The notes under the pieces were generated by a model. That model ran no database searches. It had not been told where the DNA came from and saw nothing but the letters and a program-made list of their open reading frames with translations. This document shows, piece after piece, positions 24,923 to 34,771 of a stretch of 64,000 nt of DNA (the first letter of the stretch is position 1; every line of letters starts with the position of its first letter). Position numbers and translations under genes: made by a program. This DNA is from G965261775 sp965261775 (GTDB lineage: Bacteria > Pseudomonadota > Gammaproteobacteria > Eutrophobiales > Eutrophobiaceae). The DNA lies in NCBI GenBank assembly GCA_965261775.1, contig OZ253477.1, forward strand, positions 496,001-560,000, given 5' to 3'.

Positions 24923-25738
24923 ATGTTGAAGAAAATGATATTATTGCTCTACCGTTGTAGCCTGCTGGCCGTACTGGCATGGCCTGTTGCGCCATTCGCC
25001 GGGACGCTGGAGATCGAATTCATCTATATCGGCGCCGATGACAGTCCCGCCCTGATCGGCGCGAGACAAGGCATTGCGGAAGCTAATCTTCAGGGAAAAT
25101 TCTTAAACCAGCGTTATCGTCTGGACGTCATGAAGCCCGCCGACCTCCCCGGGCAGGATCTTACGGACTATCTGGCGATACTGACCGACGTGGACAGCGC
25201 GACATTCAGAAACATCGCCGGGCGTTTCAGCGCCATGCCCGTCTTTAATCTTGGCAACGAGGATGACACACTGAGAAGGGCCTGCATCGCCAACGTGCTG
25301 CATATCGTTCCCAGCGCCCGCATGAAGGCGGATGCGTTGGAGCAATGGCGCCACAAACAACCCGAGACAAAGGCCACGGCGCGGGGATGGCATCACGATT
25401 TCAAAAAGTTCGCGGCGCGGGATTTAAACAAACGCTTTAAAAAACGTTTCAAAATGAATATGGATGAAAAAGCGTGGGCTGGCTGGGCAGCCGTTAAAAT
25501 GGCGTCTGATACAGTAGCGCGAACGGGTCTGACGACAGCGGCTCCAATATTGCGATATCTTAAACATGATCTGGGGTTTGACGGTCAGAAAGGCAGTAAT
25601 ATGAATTTCAGAGACACCGGACAGTTACGTCAATTGTTACTGTTGGTTGAGGCGGACAGGATAGTCGCCGAAGCACCCGTCAGAGGTGTGGCGCAACCCC
25701 CGGGGTTAGACAGTCTGGGACTGCCGGACTGTAAATAG
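24923..25738 (+). CDS. PQQ-dehydrogenase-associated periplasmic substrate-binding-like protein
   Basis: The 271-residue protein starts with a signal peptide (LLYRCSLLAVLAWPVAPFAG) followed by LEIEFIYIGADDSPALIGARQGIAEAN. It resembles the periplasmic branched-chain-amino-acid-type binding proteins that accompany PQQ-dependent alcohol dehydrogenase systems. LSILTD-like LAILTDVDS, WHHDFKKFAARDLNKRFKKRF and MNFRDTGQLRQLLLLVEADRIV fit this family. It is shorter than I expect for that family. Its partner, the beta-propeller gene, follows after 47 bases. No ABC permease is present, so transport is doubtful. Confidence 0.72.
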   Translation: MLKKMILLLYRCSLLAVLAWPVAPFAGTLEIEFIYIGADDSPALIGARQGIAEANLQGKFLNQRYRLDVMKPADLPGQDLTDYLAILTDVDSATFRNIAGRFSAMPVFNLGNEDDTLRRACIANVLHIVPSARMKADALEQWRHKQPETKATARGWHHDFKKFAARDLNKRFKKRFKMNMDEKAWAGWAAVKMASDTVARTGLTTAAPILRYLKHDLGFDGQKGSNMNFRDTGQLRQLLLLVEADRIVAEAPVRGVAQPPGLDSLGLPDCK

Positions 25739-25785
25739 ACAGGATTGGTATCATCCGCTACAAAATTTATTACAGGAGCCATAAT

Positions 25786-26742
25786 ATGAAACTATTCTGG
25801 ACAGCATTGTCATTAATAACATTAATTTTTAGTACCGGTGCACACGCCGCCGGTTCCAAGCGTATCTTTGTGACGAATGAAAAGGGAAACACCCTTTCCG
25901 TAATCAACGGTGATTCGCTGAAGGTTGAAAAAACGATTCATGTTGGCAAGCGACCCAGAGGTATCGGCTTGTCCCCTGACGGCACGGAACTCTATGTCGC
26001 TGTCAGCGAGGAAAACCGTATCAAGGTGATTGACCCCGTCTCACTGGACATCGTGAGGGAGTTTGAAGCCGGTTCCGATCCAGAGGCGTTCGCTGTTCAT
26101 CCAAACGGGAATATCTATATCTCCAATGAAGATGATGCCAAGGCATCGGTATTTGACCCCAAAACCGGGGAAATGCTGGTCGAGATGGAGGTTGGGCTTG
26201 AACCGGAGGGCGTGGCCGTCTCTCCTGATGGCAAATATATCATTGTCACGAGCGAATCGACCAATATGTTGCATATCATTAAAGAGTCCGATCACACCAT
26301 TACACATAATGTTCTGGTCGGTGCCCGCCCGCGCGCCGCAACGTTCACTAACAAGGGCAATATTGCTTACGCCACGGCTGAAATCACCGGAGAAGTGATG
26401 AAAGTGGATATCAATAACGGCAAGGTTATAAAAACGGGAACGCTCGGTGACGATAAAGCGAAACCGAAGGATATCCTGTTAGGTAAGGATGAAAAACTGC
26501 TCTATGTTGCCGGTGGCCGCGCCAATAAAATAGTAGTGATGGATGCGGATACCCTTGAGATAAAAAAGACGATCCCGGTGGGTAAACGTGTCTGGGGACT
26601 GGCCATGACGAAAGATAGAAGGCATCTGTTCACGACCGACGGTATCAGCGGGACTGTCAGCGTGATTGATACGGATAAAAACGAAGTCGTCAAGACGATT
26701 AAAGTGGGCGAATTTCCCTGGGGCGTTGTGGCAAACTACTGA
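25786..26742 (+). CDS. periplasmic YVTN-type beta-propeller, PQQ-catabolism-associated family
   Basis: The 318-residue exported protein has a signal peptide (WTALSLITLIFSTGAHA) and about seven 40-residue blades. Repeated patterns such as VINGDSLKVEKTIHVGKRPRGIGLSPDG, VEMEVGLEPEGVAVSPDG and VIDTDKNEVVKTIKVGEFPWGVV show the YVTN repeat. Proteins of this type are encoded next to PQQ-dependent alcohol dehydrogenases and may assist them or their cytochrome partners. An AGGAG ribosome binding site precedes the ATG. No dehydrogenase gene itself lies in the window. Confidence 0.82.
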   Translation: MKLFWTALSLITLIFSTGAHAAGSKRIFVTNEKGNTLSVINGDSLKVEKTIHVGKRPRGIGLSPDGTELYVAVSEENRIKVIDPVSLDIVREFEAGSDPEAFAVHPNGNIYISNEDDAKASVFDPKTGEMLVEMEVGLEPEGVAVSPDGKYIIVTSESTNMLHIIKESDHTITHNVLVGARPRAATFTNKGNIAYATAEITGEVMKVDINNGKVIKTGTLGDDKAKPKDILLGKDEKLLYVAGGRANKIVVMDADTLEIKKTIPVGKRVWGLAMTKDRRHLFTTDGISGTVSVIDTDKNEVVKTIKVGEFPWGVVANY

Positions 26743-27124
26743 AACCATTTTAACTGTTCCGCAGACTATGCTGGCGACCTCCTCATGCCGCCTGTTGAAC
26801 TGCGGGAGTGACCATTCCCCTGCTACCGGACACACGCCTCAACCGCAATCTCACCTCGTGTTGCCCATTCACGCCACACACACCTGTAAAACAGGTCTCG
26901 CAATATCCAAAGCGGTTTTTTTGACCTGCATTTATTGGGCTCTCCCTTCTGACAGCATTTGAACAGACGATCGCGACTTTTTATCCGGTTTTTTTAGTGC
27001 CTGAAAAACCAACAGTTGCCAGTAATTTCAACATGCTGTTGCCCAGAAGCTCAAGACAATCCTGTGTTCATTATTCTATTGAATAGACCTTGTCCATACG
27101 GTTTTACGGCGGTAGAATATAGCC
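26743..27124 (+). other. 382-base intergenic region before moaA
   Basis: No gene is visible. A small hairpin, ACCTGT-AAA-ACAGGT (26882-26896), is followed 20 bases later by a T7 run. It may end transcription of the beta-propeller gene imperfectly. The right end holds the moaA promoter candidate. I looked for a molybdenum-cofactor riboswitch but could not fold one by eye. Confidence 0.4.
27090..27118 (+). promoter_or_regulatory. sigma-70-type promoter candidate for moaA, nearly leaderless
   Basis: TTGTCC and TAGAAT are 17 bases apart, with matches of four and five of six to the consensus. The -10 ends only 6 bases before the moaA ATG at 27125. If this promoter is used, the mRNA would begin at or near the start codon, which fits the lack of a good ribosome binding site. 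Confidence 0.4.
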
Positions 27125-28132
27125 ATGTTGAATACTGCCTCGTCGGAACGACTTGTCGATCATTTCAATCGCGTGATTGATTATGTCCGTATCTCCGTAA
27201 CCGACCGTTGTGACTTCCGTTGTGTCTATTGCATGGATGACAAGATGCAATTCGTACCGCGTAAGGAACTCCTTGATCTGGAGGAGTTGGCCCATATCGC
27301 ACGGGCATTCGCCGAATTGGGTATAAAAAAGATCCGCATCACTGGCGGGGAACCGCTGATCCGGCGTAATATCATCAAATTATTTCAGGATATTGCCGTA
27401 TTGCCGGGGATCAAAGAGGTGGTGACCACGACTAACGGATCGCAGCTACCGAAACTTGCCCAACCGCTTAAAGAGGCCGGCGTCAAACGTATCAATATCA
27501 GCCTGGATTCACTTGACCCGGATAAATTCCGGCATATTACGCGCGTGGGCGAACTGGCCAAGGTTCTGGCCGGCATTGACGCCGCCAGCGCCGCCGGTTT
27601 TGAAAAGCTGAAAATCAATGCCGTGATATTGAAAAACCGCAATGATGACGAAGTGGTCAAATTGACCCGTTTCGCTGCTGAACGCAATATGGATATCAGT
27701 TTCATTGAGGAGATGCCGCTGGGAATTATTGGCGATCATGATCGCGCCGAGGCGTATTATTCCAGTGATGCGATAAGACGTGACCTGGAAGGGGTATTTA
27801 CGCTGATCCCGACAACGGAGAGCACGGGTGGACCGTCCCGATATTTCAAGTTGGTCGAGACCGGAACACGGGTTGGTTTTATATCGCCGCACAGTCATAA
27901 TTTCTGTGATCAGTGCAATCGTGTCAGACTGACTTGCAAAGGCCGTCTGCTGTTGTGTCTGGGACAGGAACATTCTGTTGACCTCCGTCAGGTGGTGCGT
28001 AACCATCCGAACGATATGGAAAAACTCAAACAGGTTATCCGGGGGTCAATGGCTATCAAACCGAAGGGCCATGATTTTAATCTGAAAGAGAAGCCGGTTA
28101 TATTCCGGCACATGAATGTCACCGGCGGTTAG
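27125..28132 (+). CDS. moaA: GTP 3',8-cyclase MoaA
   Basis: This radical-SAM enzyme performs the first step of molybdopterin synthesis. The 335-residue protein shows RLVDHFNRVIDYVRISVTDR leading into CDFRCVYC (the CxxxCxxC cluster site), KIRITGGEPLIRR and VNISLDSLD-like RINISLDSL. The second cluster is in FCDQCNRVRLTCKGRLLLC. It ends in Gly-Gly, which MoaA needs for activity. It opens a Moco operon that continues with fdhD, mobA, mobB and moeA. Confidence 0.96.
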   Translation: MLNTASSERLVDHFNRVIDYVRISVTDRCDFRCVYCMDDKMQFVPRKELLDLEELAHIARAFAELGIKKIRITGGEPLIRRNIIKLFQDIAVLPGIKEVVTTTNGSQLPKLAQPLKEAGVKRINISLDSLDPDKFRHITRVGELAKVLAGIDAASAAGFEKLKINAVILKNRNDDEVVKLTRFAAERNMDISFIEEMPLGIIGDHDRAEAYYSSDAIRRDLEGVFTLIPTTESTGGPSRYFKLVETGTRVGFISPHSHNFCDQCNRVRLTCKGRLLLCLGQEHSVDLRQVVRNHPNDMEKLKQVIRGSMAIKPKGHDFNLKEKPVIFRHMNVTGG

Positions 28133-28189
28133 CCGTGTTGATAATCGAACCGCCCCTCATCATGGTCATGCCATTTGTCAATTCCGTCC

Positions 28190-29056
28190 ATGTCCGGTAA
28201 TTATTGTCCAAAAATGACGGCGGCCGGGCTTGAGCCCGCCCGGATGGTGTTTGCTACGGATGAATATCAAAATACCCGCGAACTTTATATCGCCGAAGAA
28301 CGTCCGCTGACAATCTATATCGACAGTTATGAAATTGTCACGCTGATGACGCTGGGGACCCGACCGGAATTGCTTGTATTGGGCTATTTGAAAAATCAAG
28401 GACTTATCGAAAACCTTGAAGAGATTAAATCAATACAGGTTGACTGGGCGGTCAATGCGGCGGCTGTCACGACCTTTTCCGACCGCGAGGATCGGCGGGA
28501 GAAACTCGGTACGAGGATCGTCACCACCGGCTGTGGCCAGGGAACGATGTTCAGTAATATCATGGATCATCTGGGGGATATCAGGATATCGATGCGGAAA
28601 GTCCGACAGTCAAGTCTTTATACACTGTTAAAAAATCTCAATGCGTACAACGATGTCTATAAACACGCCGGTGCGGTGCACGGTTGTGCACTGTGCCATG
28701 GCACGGAACCCCTTGTCTTTATTGAGGATGTAGGACGCCACAATGCGGTTGACGCTATCGCCGGAAAGATGTGGCTGGAAGACATATCGGGCGAGGACAA
28801 GCTGTTTTATACGACCGGCAGGCTGACTTCGGAAATGGTCATCAAGGTTGCACAAATGCGTATCCCGATATTGGTATCGCGCTCGGGTATTACGCAGATG
28901 GGATTAAAACTGGCACAAGACATGGGGATTACCCTGCTGGCGCGTGCGAAAAACAAACATTTTCTGATCTATAACGGCAAGGAGAATATTGAATTTGATA
29001 CCGCTTTGCCGTCGAAACGCGAAGTGGCTGGTACTAAAAAGGCAATGGATCATTGA
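28190..29056 (+). CDS. fdhD: formate dehydrogenase sulphurtransferase FdhD (variant active site)
   Basis: FdhD sulphurates the molybdenum/tungsten centre of formate dehydrogenases. The ATG at 28190 gives 288 residues (a TTG at 28175 is also possible). ERPLTIYIDSYEIVTLMTLG, the GRHNAVDAIAGK block and TTGRLTSEMVIKVAQM identify the family. Where many FdhD proteins have a Cys-x-x-Cys pair, this one has TTGCGQGTMF with one cysteine. Another Cys-x-x-Cys is present in VHGCALCHG. It is the second gene of the Moco operon. A formate dehydrogenase should be encoded elsewhere, but the Mo/W protein FhcB at 51-53 kb could also be a client. Confidence 0.88.
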   Translation: MSGNYCPKMTAAGLEPARMVFATDEYQNTRELYIAEERPLTIYIDSYEIVTLMTLGTRPELLVLGYLKNQGLIENLEEIKSIQVDWAVNAAAVTTFSDREDRREKLGTRIVTTGCGQGTMFSNIMDHLGDIRISMRKVRQSSLYTLLKNLNAYNDVYKHAGAVHGCALCHGTEPLVFIEDVGRHNAVDAIAGKMWLEDISGEDKLFYTTGRLTSEMVIKVAQMRIPILVSRSGITQMGLKLAQDMGITLLARAKNKHFLIYNGKENIEFDTALPSKREVAGTKKAMDH

Positions 29057-29111
29057 AACCGTTGACAAACGAATTCGACACCCTGATATAAAATGACCAG
29101 GTTACAAATGT

Positions 29112-29714
29112 ATGCCTGTTGAGACCGATAATATTACCGCCGTGATTCTTGCTGGCGGTCGGGCACGGCGCATGGACGGTCGGGATAAAGGTCTGATCAT
29201 GCTGGCCGATAAACCAATGATTGAGTATCTCATTGAGACTCTGCGGACACAGGTGCCGAAAGTGATCATAAACGCGAATCAAAATCACGCGGCTTATGGA
29301 AGGTATGGCCTGGAGATCGTTACCGATGAATTGTCGGGGTTTTGCGGTCCGTTGGCGGGGATGGCAAGCGCCCTGCAAAAAATTGATACGGAATACATGG
29401 TAACAGCCGCTTGTGATTCGCCCTTTGTCCCTCCGGATATGGTCAAACGGTTGAGTGAAGCATTGGAAAAGAGCGGGGCCGATATCAGCGTCGCACACAA
29501 CGGCGAAGGCATTCAGCCGGTGTTCTGTCTGCTCAAAAAGTCATTGCTCGGATCATTGAATGACTATCTGGCCGCAGGTCACAGAAAGATTGACCACTGG
29601 TTCGGACAACATCACTGCACCATCGCGGATTTTTCCGATGTCCCCTCAACGTTTGATAATATCAACACCCCGGAAGATCTTGAAAACGCCTTGTTATCCA
29701 TACAACAACGATGA
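29112..29714 (+). CDS. mobA: molybdenum cofactor guanylyltransferase MobA
   Basis: MobA attaches GMP to Mo-molybdopterin to make the dinucleotide cofactor of the DMSO-reductase superfamily. The 200-residue protein shows the nucleotidyltransferase motif VILAGGRARRMDGRDKGLI, MIEYLIETL, VTDELSGFCGPLAGM, and AACDSPFVPPDMV with the metal-binding Asp. It ends INTPEDLENA. It overlaps mobB by 4 bases (ATGA). This enzyme is needed for an FDH- or Fwd-type cofactor but not for AOR. Confidence 0.94.
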   Translation: MPVETDNITAVILAGGRARRMDGRDKGLIMLADKPMIEYLIETLRTQVPKVIINANQNHAAYGRYGLEIVTDELSGFCGPLAGMASALQKIDTEYMVTAACDSPFVPPDMVKRLSEALEKSGADISVAHNGEGIQPVFCLLKKSLLGSLNDYLAAGHRKIDHWFGQHHCTIADFSDVPSTFDNINTPEDLENALLSIQQR

Positions 29715-30250
29715 AAATTGAAACCTGTATCCCTGTTTTAGGCATTGCCGCTTACAGCGGTACGGGGAAAACGACTTTATTGATGAATTTGGTCCCGCTA
29801 TTGAAGGAAAAAGGCAAACGGGTCGGCGTTATCAAACATGCTCACCATGATTTTGAAATAGATAAACCCGGCAAAGACAGTTACAAGATAAGAAAAGCCG
29901 GTGCTGATCTGATGTTGATCGGTTCGCAAAAACGCTGGGCGCTGATGGTGGAGCGGGAAGAAGATAATCAGACAAAACGTCTGCAAGAGTATGTCTCTTA
30001 CTTGAACCGGAGCACATTGGATATTATTTTGGTGGAAGGTTTCAAACCGGAGGTCATTCCAAAGATAGAGTTACATCGTGTCGGTTTGGGACATCCCTTA
30101 ATCTGCGAGACGGATGAAAGTGTTATCGCATTGGCGACGGACGTCGATATTGACGTGAGGCCAGATATGACCCTGCTTGATCTCAATGATCATCGGGCCA
30201 TTGCGGAGTTTATTATTAGAAAATTCTGTGCCAAATCTTCTCGGTCGTGA
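29711..30250 (+). CDS. mobB: molybdopterin-guanine dinucleotide biosynthesis protein MobB
   Basis: This 179-residue GTP-binding P-loop protein assists MobA. The Walker A segment is AYSGTGKTTLLMNLVPLL, followed by the family-specific VGVIKHAHHDFEIDKPGKDSYKIRKAG and ILVEGFKPE. It starts inside mobA and its stop overlaps an upstream GTG that could serve as the moeA start. The length is normal. Confidence 0.93.
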   Translation: MKIETCIPVLGIAAYSGTGKTTLLMNLVPLLKEKGKRVGVIKHAHHDFEIDKPGKDSYKIRKAGADLMLIGSQKRWALMVEREEDNQTKRLQEYVSYLNRSTLDIILVEGFKPEVIPKIELHRVGLGHPLICETDESVIALATDVDIDVRPDMTLLDLNDHRAIAEFIIRKFCAKSSRS

Positions 30251-30279
30251 AACAGGAGAAATATAAAACGGGTGAAATC

Positions 30280-31551
30280 ATGAAACGGAGCGACATCGAA
30301 AAAGAAATCAGTTGTATGGATGATTTTGATCCGGGTTCCCTCTCGCCAGAACAGGCGCTGGAGAAAATCTTTGACGGGATCGCGCCAGTCACGGAGACAG
30401 AATTATTACCGATACGTGACGCGCTCAATCGCGTATCGGCAAGCAATATCCATTCTCCCGTCAATGTGCCAGCAGGACGCAATTCGGCTATGGACGGATA
30501 CGCCATCCGTGCCGAAGATTTGCCGGAAAAAGGGACGGCGACATTGGAATTGATTGGCTCCGCTTTTGCTGGTAGCCCTTTCCGGGGAAAACTGGAAAAT
30601 GGCAAATGTGTACGTATTATGACCGGTGCCCTTATCCCGGCAGGCGCAGATACTGTGATTATTCAGGAGCACGTCAGGGCCGATGGCAAACATATCCACA
30701 TTGACGGCCCGGGCAAGGCTGGCGGGAATATCCGTCAGGCCGGTGAAGACCTTGCCACAGGCGATGTAGTATTGGAAAAGGGCATGAAACTAACACCGGC
30801 TGGCGCGGGGTTGCTGGCTTCACTGGGTATTGCGGAAATCAAAGTCTATCGTCCGGTACGGGTGGCTTTCTTTTCTACGGGAGATGAATTGCGTTCACTC
30901 GGCGAGCCCCTGGAGGCCGGCGCGATCTATGATAGCAATCGCTATACTTTGTATGGCATGTTGTCGCAACCGGGAGGAATTGAGATCAGCGATATGGGCA
31001 TTATCAGGGATGAGCGTGAATTGATCGAGCAGGCTTTTCTGGCGGTTAAGGACAGGACGGATGTCTTGCTCACTTCCGGTGGCGCTTCCGTCGGTGAAGC
31101 TGACTATATCAAAGAAGTCCTGTTAAAAAACGGGCAGATAATGTTCGAAAAGGTCGCCATAAAACCGGGGCGCCCGCTGGTATTTGGCCGATTGGGTTCA
31201 AGCCATTTTTTTGGTCTGCCCGGCAATCCGGTATCTGTTATGGTGACATTTTATCAGTTCGTACAGCCTGCCTTGAAAAGGCTTGCCGGTGAGAGGATGA
31301 TAACACCCCTTGTGATACAAGCCCACTGCGTTTCCACGCTTAAAAAACGTCCCGGTCGGGTTGAATATCAGCGCGGCGTTTTGGAGCAGGGTGACAACGG
31401 AAAACTGCTGGTACGCAAAACCGGCGTGCAGGGGTCAGGCATATTGCGTTCCATGGCGGATGCCAACTGTTTTATCATATTGCCGCTTGACAGCGAAGAG
31501 GTCCGACCTGGCGATATGGTCACTGTGCAACCCTTCTATGGGCTGACGTAA
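30280..31551 (+). CDS. moeA: molybdopterin molybdenumtransferase MoeA
   Basis: MoeA inserts molybdate (or tungstate) into adenylylated molybdopterin. The ATG at 30280 gives 423 residues (a GTG at 30247 would add 11). Family blocks are NVPAGRNSAMDGYAIR, VRIMTGALIPAGADTVIIQE, FFSTGDEL, IYDSNRYTLYGML, TSGGASVGEADYIKEVL, KPGRPLVFG and FGLPGNPVSVMVTF. It is the last gene of the Moco operon. The convergent prfC gene ends 181 bases further on. Confidence 0.95.
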   Translation: MKRSDIEKEISCMDDFDPGSLSPEQALEKIFDGIAPVTETELLPIRDALNRVSASNIHSPVNVPAGRNSAMDGYAIRAEDLPEKGTATLELIGSAFAGSPFRGKLENGKCVRIMTGALIPAGADTVIIQEHVRADGKHIHIDGPGKAGGNIRQAGEDLATGDVVLEKGMKLTPAGAGLLASLGIAEIKVYRPVRVAFFSTGDELRSLGEPLEAGAIYDSNRYTLYGMLSQPGGIEISDMGIIRDERELIEQAFLAVKDRTDVLLTSGGASVGEADYIKEVLLKNGQIMFEKVAIKPGRPLVFGRLGSSHFFGLPGNPVSVMVTFYQFVQPALKRLAGERMITPLVIQAHCVSTLKKRPGRVEYQRGVLEQGDNGKLLVRKTGVQGSGILRSMADANCFIILPLDSEEVRPGDMVTVQPFYGLT

Positions 31552-31732
31552 ACCCGGTACGTAAATATCGCGCACCCTGAGAAAATGCATCGCAACCTGA
31601 CGCGATCACCCGCACAACCGGGCGGCTAAAGTGACATTCGTTTGTCGAGGGACTGAAAGCACCGTAATCCCCCTGCTCTGTTAATACCGTATGAGCGGGT
31701 ATTTCCATTCATTATCAATTCCCGTTGCTTCT

Positions 31733-33298
31733 TCACTCTACACTCGCGTGAAATTGAACCTCCGGCCAACGCTCCATCGTTAAATTAAGGTTAACCATTG
31801 AGGGCGCCAGATAGCTCAGGCGATCTTTACCGTCCAGCGCGATGTTATCTGCCATTTTGTTTTCGAATTTATCCAGCATTTCCCTGCTGTCGCATTCAAT
31901 CCAGCGTACCGCTGTAATCGGGAGATTATCGTAGCTGCATTCCACACCGTATTCTTCTTGCAGTCGCCATGCCACGACGTCAAATTGCAGTACCCCGATT
32001 GCTCCCAATATCAGATCGTTTCTGTTGATCGGTCTGAACACCTGCGTAGCACCTTCTTCCCCGAGTTGTATCAGTCCTTTTTGCAGGGCTTTTAGTTTTA
32101 GCGGATTATCCAGACGGATACGCCGAAACAGTTCGGGGGCAAAATGCGGGATTCCGGTAAAATTGAGTTTTTCTCCCTGAGTGAAGGTATCGCCTATCTG
32201 TATTGTGCCGTGATTGTGAAGGCCAATGACATCCCCCGGCCAGGAACATTCCGCCCGTTCACGGTTATCCGCCACAAAACTGAGGGCGTTGGAAATTTGT
32301 ACATCACGTCCCAGCCGCACATGATGTATTTTCATGCCCCGTTGATAGTTGCCGGAACATATGCGCAGAAAGGCAATGCGGTCGCGATGGGCCGGATCCA
32401 TATTGGCCTGTATCTTAAATACAAAACCGCTCAAGCTGTTTTCCTCCGGCGCTACCCGACGTTCACTGGTTATTCTGCCCCGGGGCGGCGGAGCATGTTC
32501 AATGAGACAATCCAGGAGTTCGGAAACACCAAAATTGTTCAACGCCGTGCCGAAGAATACCGGGGTTATACGACCTGCCAGAAAATCCTCTTGATTAAAA
32601 TCATCATAGACTCCCTGAATGAGTTTTATCTCTTCTTGCAGCTCTGGCAAATAGTCTCCCAGCACGGAGATTGAGGGTTCGTCATAAAGGCCTCCAACCA
32701 GGGTTTTATGCCTGTTCTTTTTATCGTAGAACCGGATGTTATCATCGATCATATTGTAAATACCCTTCAGTCCGGAACCCATACCGATTGGCCAGGTAAA
32801 GGGGACGCATTTAATTTTCAGTTCTGTTTCAATTTCATCCAGCAAGTCAATGGGGTCTTTGCCGTCACGGTCAAGTTTGTTGATAAACGTGATAATCGGC
32901 GTGTCGCGCAGGCGACAAACTTCCATTAATTTCAGCGTCCTTTCTTCCACACCCCTGGCAACGTCAATGACCATCAGCGCCGAATCAACAGCAGTCAGAG
33001 TGCGATAGGTGTCTTCGGAAAAATCGGCGTGACCGGGCGTATCCAACAGATTGATAATATTGCCGTTATATGCAAACTGCATGACGGAGCTGGTCACCGA
33101 AATGCCCCGCTCCTTCTCCATCTGCATCCAGTCCGATGCGACGTGGCGACCGGATTTTCGCGCCTTGACCGTCCCCGCCGTCTGAATAGCGCCACCATAT
33201 AGAAGCAGTTGTTCGGTTATGGTGGTCTTGCCCGCGTCGGGATGAGAGATGATCGCGAAGGTACGACGCCTGTTTATCTGGCAAATTTGCTCTGACAT
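31733..33298 (-). CDS. prfC: peptide chain release factor 3
   Basis: RF3 is a GTPase that removes RF1/RF2 from the ribosome after termination. From the ATG at 33298 the protein is 521 residues. A longer frame starts with TTG inside pdxJ and is rejected. The G motifs are [21 protein letters not shown] and [18 protein letters not shown] and the C-terminal [14 protein letters not shown] end support RF3 rather than EF-G. It closes the long leftward housekeeping run and overlaps or abuts nothing downstream. Confidence 0.96.
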   Translation of the reverse strand: MSEQICQINRRRTFAIISHPDAGKTTITEQLLLYGGAIQTAGTVKARKSGRHVASDWMQMEKERGISVTSSVMQFAYNGNIINLLDTPGHADFSEDTYRTLTAVDSALMVIDVARGVEERTLKLMEVCRLRDTPIITFINKLDRDGKDPIDLLDEIETELKIKCVPFTWPIGMGSGLKGIYNMIDDNIRFYDKKNRHKTLVGGLYDEPSISVLGDYLPELQEEIKLIQGVYDDFNQEDFLAGRITPVFFGTALNNFGVSELLDCLIEHAPPPRGRITSERRVAPEENSLSGFVFKIQANMDPAHRDRIAFLRICSGNYQRGMKIHHVRLGRDVQISNALSFVADNRERAECSWPGDVIGLHNHGTIQIGDTFTQGEKLNFTGIPHFAPELFRRIRLDNPLKLKALQKGLIQLGEEGATQVFRPINRNDLILGAIGVLQFDVVAWRLQEEYGVECSYDNLPITAVRWIECDSREMLDKFENKMADNIALDGKDRLSYLAPSMVNLNLTMERWPEVQFHASVE

Positions 33299-33309
33299 CT
33301 TGCCGTGCT

Positions 33310-34041
33310 TCAATAATGATGAGGCCGCGGTTTATCCATCAATGCCTTCATTTCCCTGACGGCTTCCGTCATACCCGTCAATACGGCGCGCGCGATAATG
33401 CTGTGTCCTATATTGAGTTCCCGTATTTTCGGAATGGCGGCGATCTGCTGTACATTTTGATAGTTAAGCCCGTGTCCCGCATTGACATTGAGACCTATCC
33501 GATCGGCATATTCCACGCTTCTGATGATCCGATTCAACTCATCCAGGCCGGCTTTTTCATCAACAGCATCGGTATAGTGTCCTGTGTGTATTTCAATATA
33601 AGGTGCCCCGGCGTCCGCCGCTGCCTGAATCTGTTCTTCATCGGCATTGATGAATAAGGATACCCTGATGTCGGCTTCTCGCAATCGGGCACAACTCTCT
33701 CGCACACGAGGTAACCGGGATATGACATCCAGCCCGCCCTCGGTGGTCAATTCTTCGCGTTTTTCCGGGACCAGACAACAGAAAGCGGGGCGGACGGTTT
33801 CGGCAATCGCCAACATTTCTTCAGTCAGGGCCATCTCAAGATTCATCGGCGTCTGTAGAGTCTCTTTCAGTAAATTGACATCGCGTTCCTGAATATGCCG
33901 TCGGTCTTCACGCAAATGGATTGTGATTGAATCGGCGCCAGCCTGCTCGGCAAGCTGCGCCGCAAATACCGGGTCAGGATAAGTCGTTCCACGCGCCTGA
34001 CGCAGTGTCGCAATGTGATCAATATTGACGCCGAGTAGCAT
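33310..34041 (-). CDS. pdxJ: pyridoxine 5'-phosphate synthase PdxJ
   Basis: PdxJ joins 1-deoxyxylulose 5-phosphate and 3-amino-2-oxopropyl phosphate to make vitamin B6. The core starts [18 protein letters not shown], so I choose the ATG at 34041 (243 residues); an ATG at 34065 would add eight. [23 protein letters not shown] and GHGLNYQNV segments are conserved. The gene follows recO, overlapping its end, in the usual era-recO-pdxJ order of gammaproteobacteria. Confidence 0.94.
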   Translation of the reverse strand: MLLGVNIDHIATLRQARGTTYPDPVFAAQLAEQAGADSITIHLREDRRHIQERDVNLLKETLQTPMNLEMALTEEMLAIAETVRPAFCCLVPEKREELTTEGGLDVISRLPRVRESCARLREADIRVSLFINADEEQIQAAADAGAPYIEIHTGHYTDAVDEKAGLDELNRIIRSVEYADRIGLNVNAGHGLNYQNVQQIAAIPKIRELNIGHSIIARAVLTGMTEAVREMKALMDKPRPHHY

Positions 34042-34771
34042 GACTGACTTTTTTATTGTGGACATAAGCTTGATACAACCGGCGACTGGACAGAGGTTTG
34101 TCTCCTAAATGTTTCGTCAGTATCGTTCTTAATAAACACTTGGTGGCGTTGATATTTTCTTCTCCACACAGGGTCTGATTGCTCATCTGCAACAGGGCGG
34201 CCCCTGATATTCTGATTCCACCGCCCGCCGACGCAGTATCCTTCGGGACCTTGGCGGGACCGGAATCAAATCGATACAGGTAGTCGCTTTCGGTATTGAC
34301 AGGGTCGCCCGTCGCGACATCATGGTCCAGTACAATACCGTATCCAATTGATTTCAAAAGCGTGTATTCATAATAACGCAGAATGATATTCGCTGATTCA
34401 CCTTTCACCAATCGCGCCAATGTAGATTCGTAGGCATCAAACAATTCCATGTGGGGTTCATGTTTGTGTAACAGCCGCATTGTGATTTCGTTGATATAAA
34501 AGCCGACCATCATTAATTCCGGTTCCGGCCGCTGGACCTTTCCGGCATACTCAATATGGATCAGGTTCCCCAGTTCGGATTTCGCTGACCATGATAATAA
34601 GTATTTCTGATACAGGTCATAATTGTCGGCGCATCTTTTTTTATCGCGCTTTATCCCCTTCGCCACGAGATTCAGCCTCCCGTGTTCGCGCGAGAACACA
34701 TCCAGTAATAAACTGCTTTCGCGATAATTACGATGGTGCAGTATAAATGCGGGCGTAAATTCAGCTTTCAT
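34019..34771 (-). CDS. recO: DNA repair protein RecO
   Basis: RecO loads RecA at gaps with RecR. The 250-residue protein begins with an OB-fold domain ([35 protein letters not shown]) followed by the helical domain with [12 protein letters not shown] and [18 protein letters not shown]. The usual zinc-binding cysteines are not obvious, as in many proteobacterial RecO proteins. The start overlaps the era stop (ATGA) and its end overlaps pdxJ. Confidence 0.9.
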   Translation of the reverse strand: MKAEFTPAFILHHRNYRESSLLLDVFSREHGRLNLVAKGIKRDKKRCADNYDLYQKYLLSWSAKSELGNLIHIEYAGKVQRPEPELMMVGFYINEITMRLLHKHEPHMELFDAYESTLARLVKGESANIILRYYEYTLLKSIGYGIVLDHDVATGDPVNTESDYLYRFDSGPAKVPKDTASAGGGIRISGAALLQMSNQTLCGEENINATKCLLRTILTKHLGDKPLSSRRLYQAYVHNKKVSHATRRQY

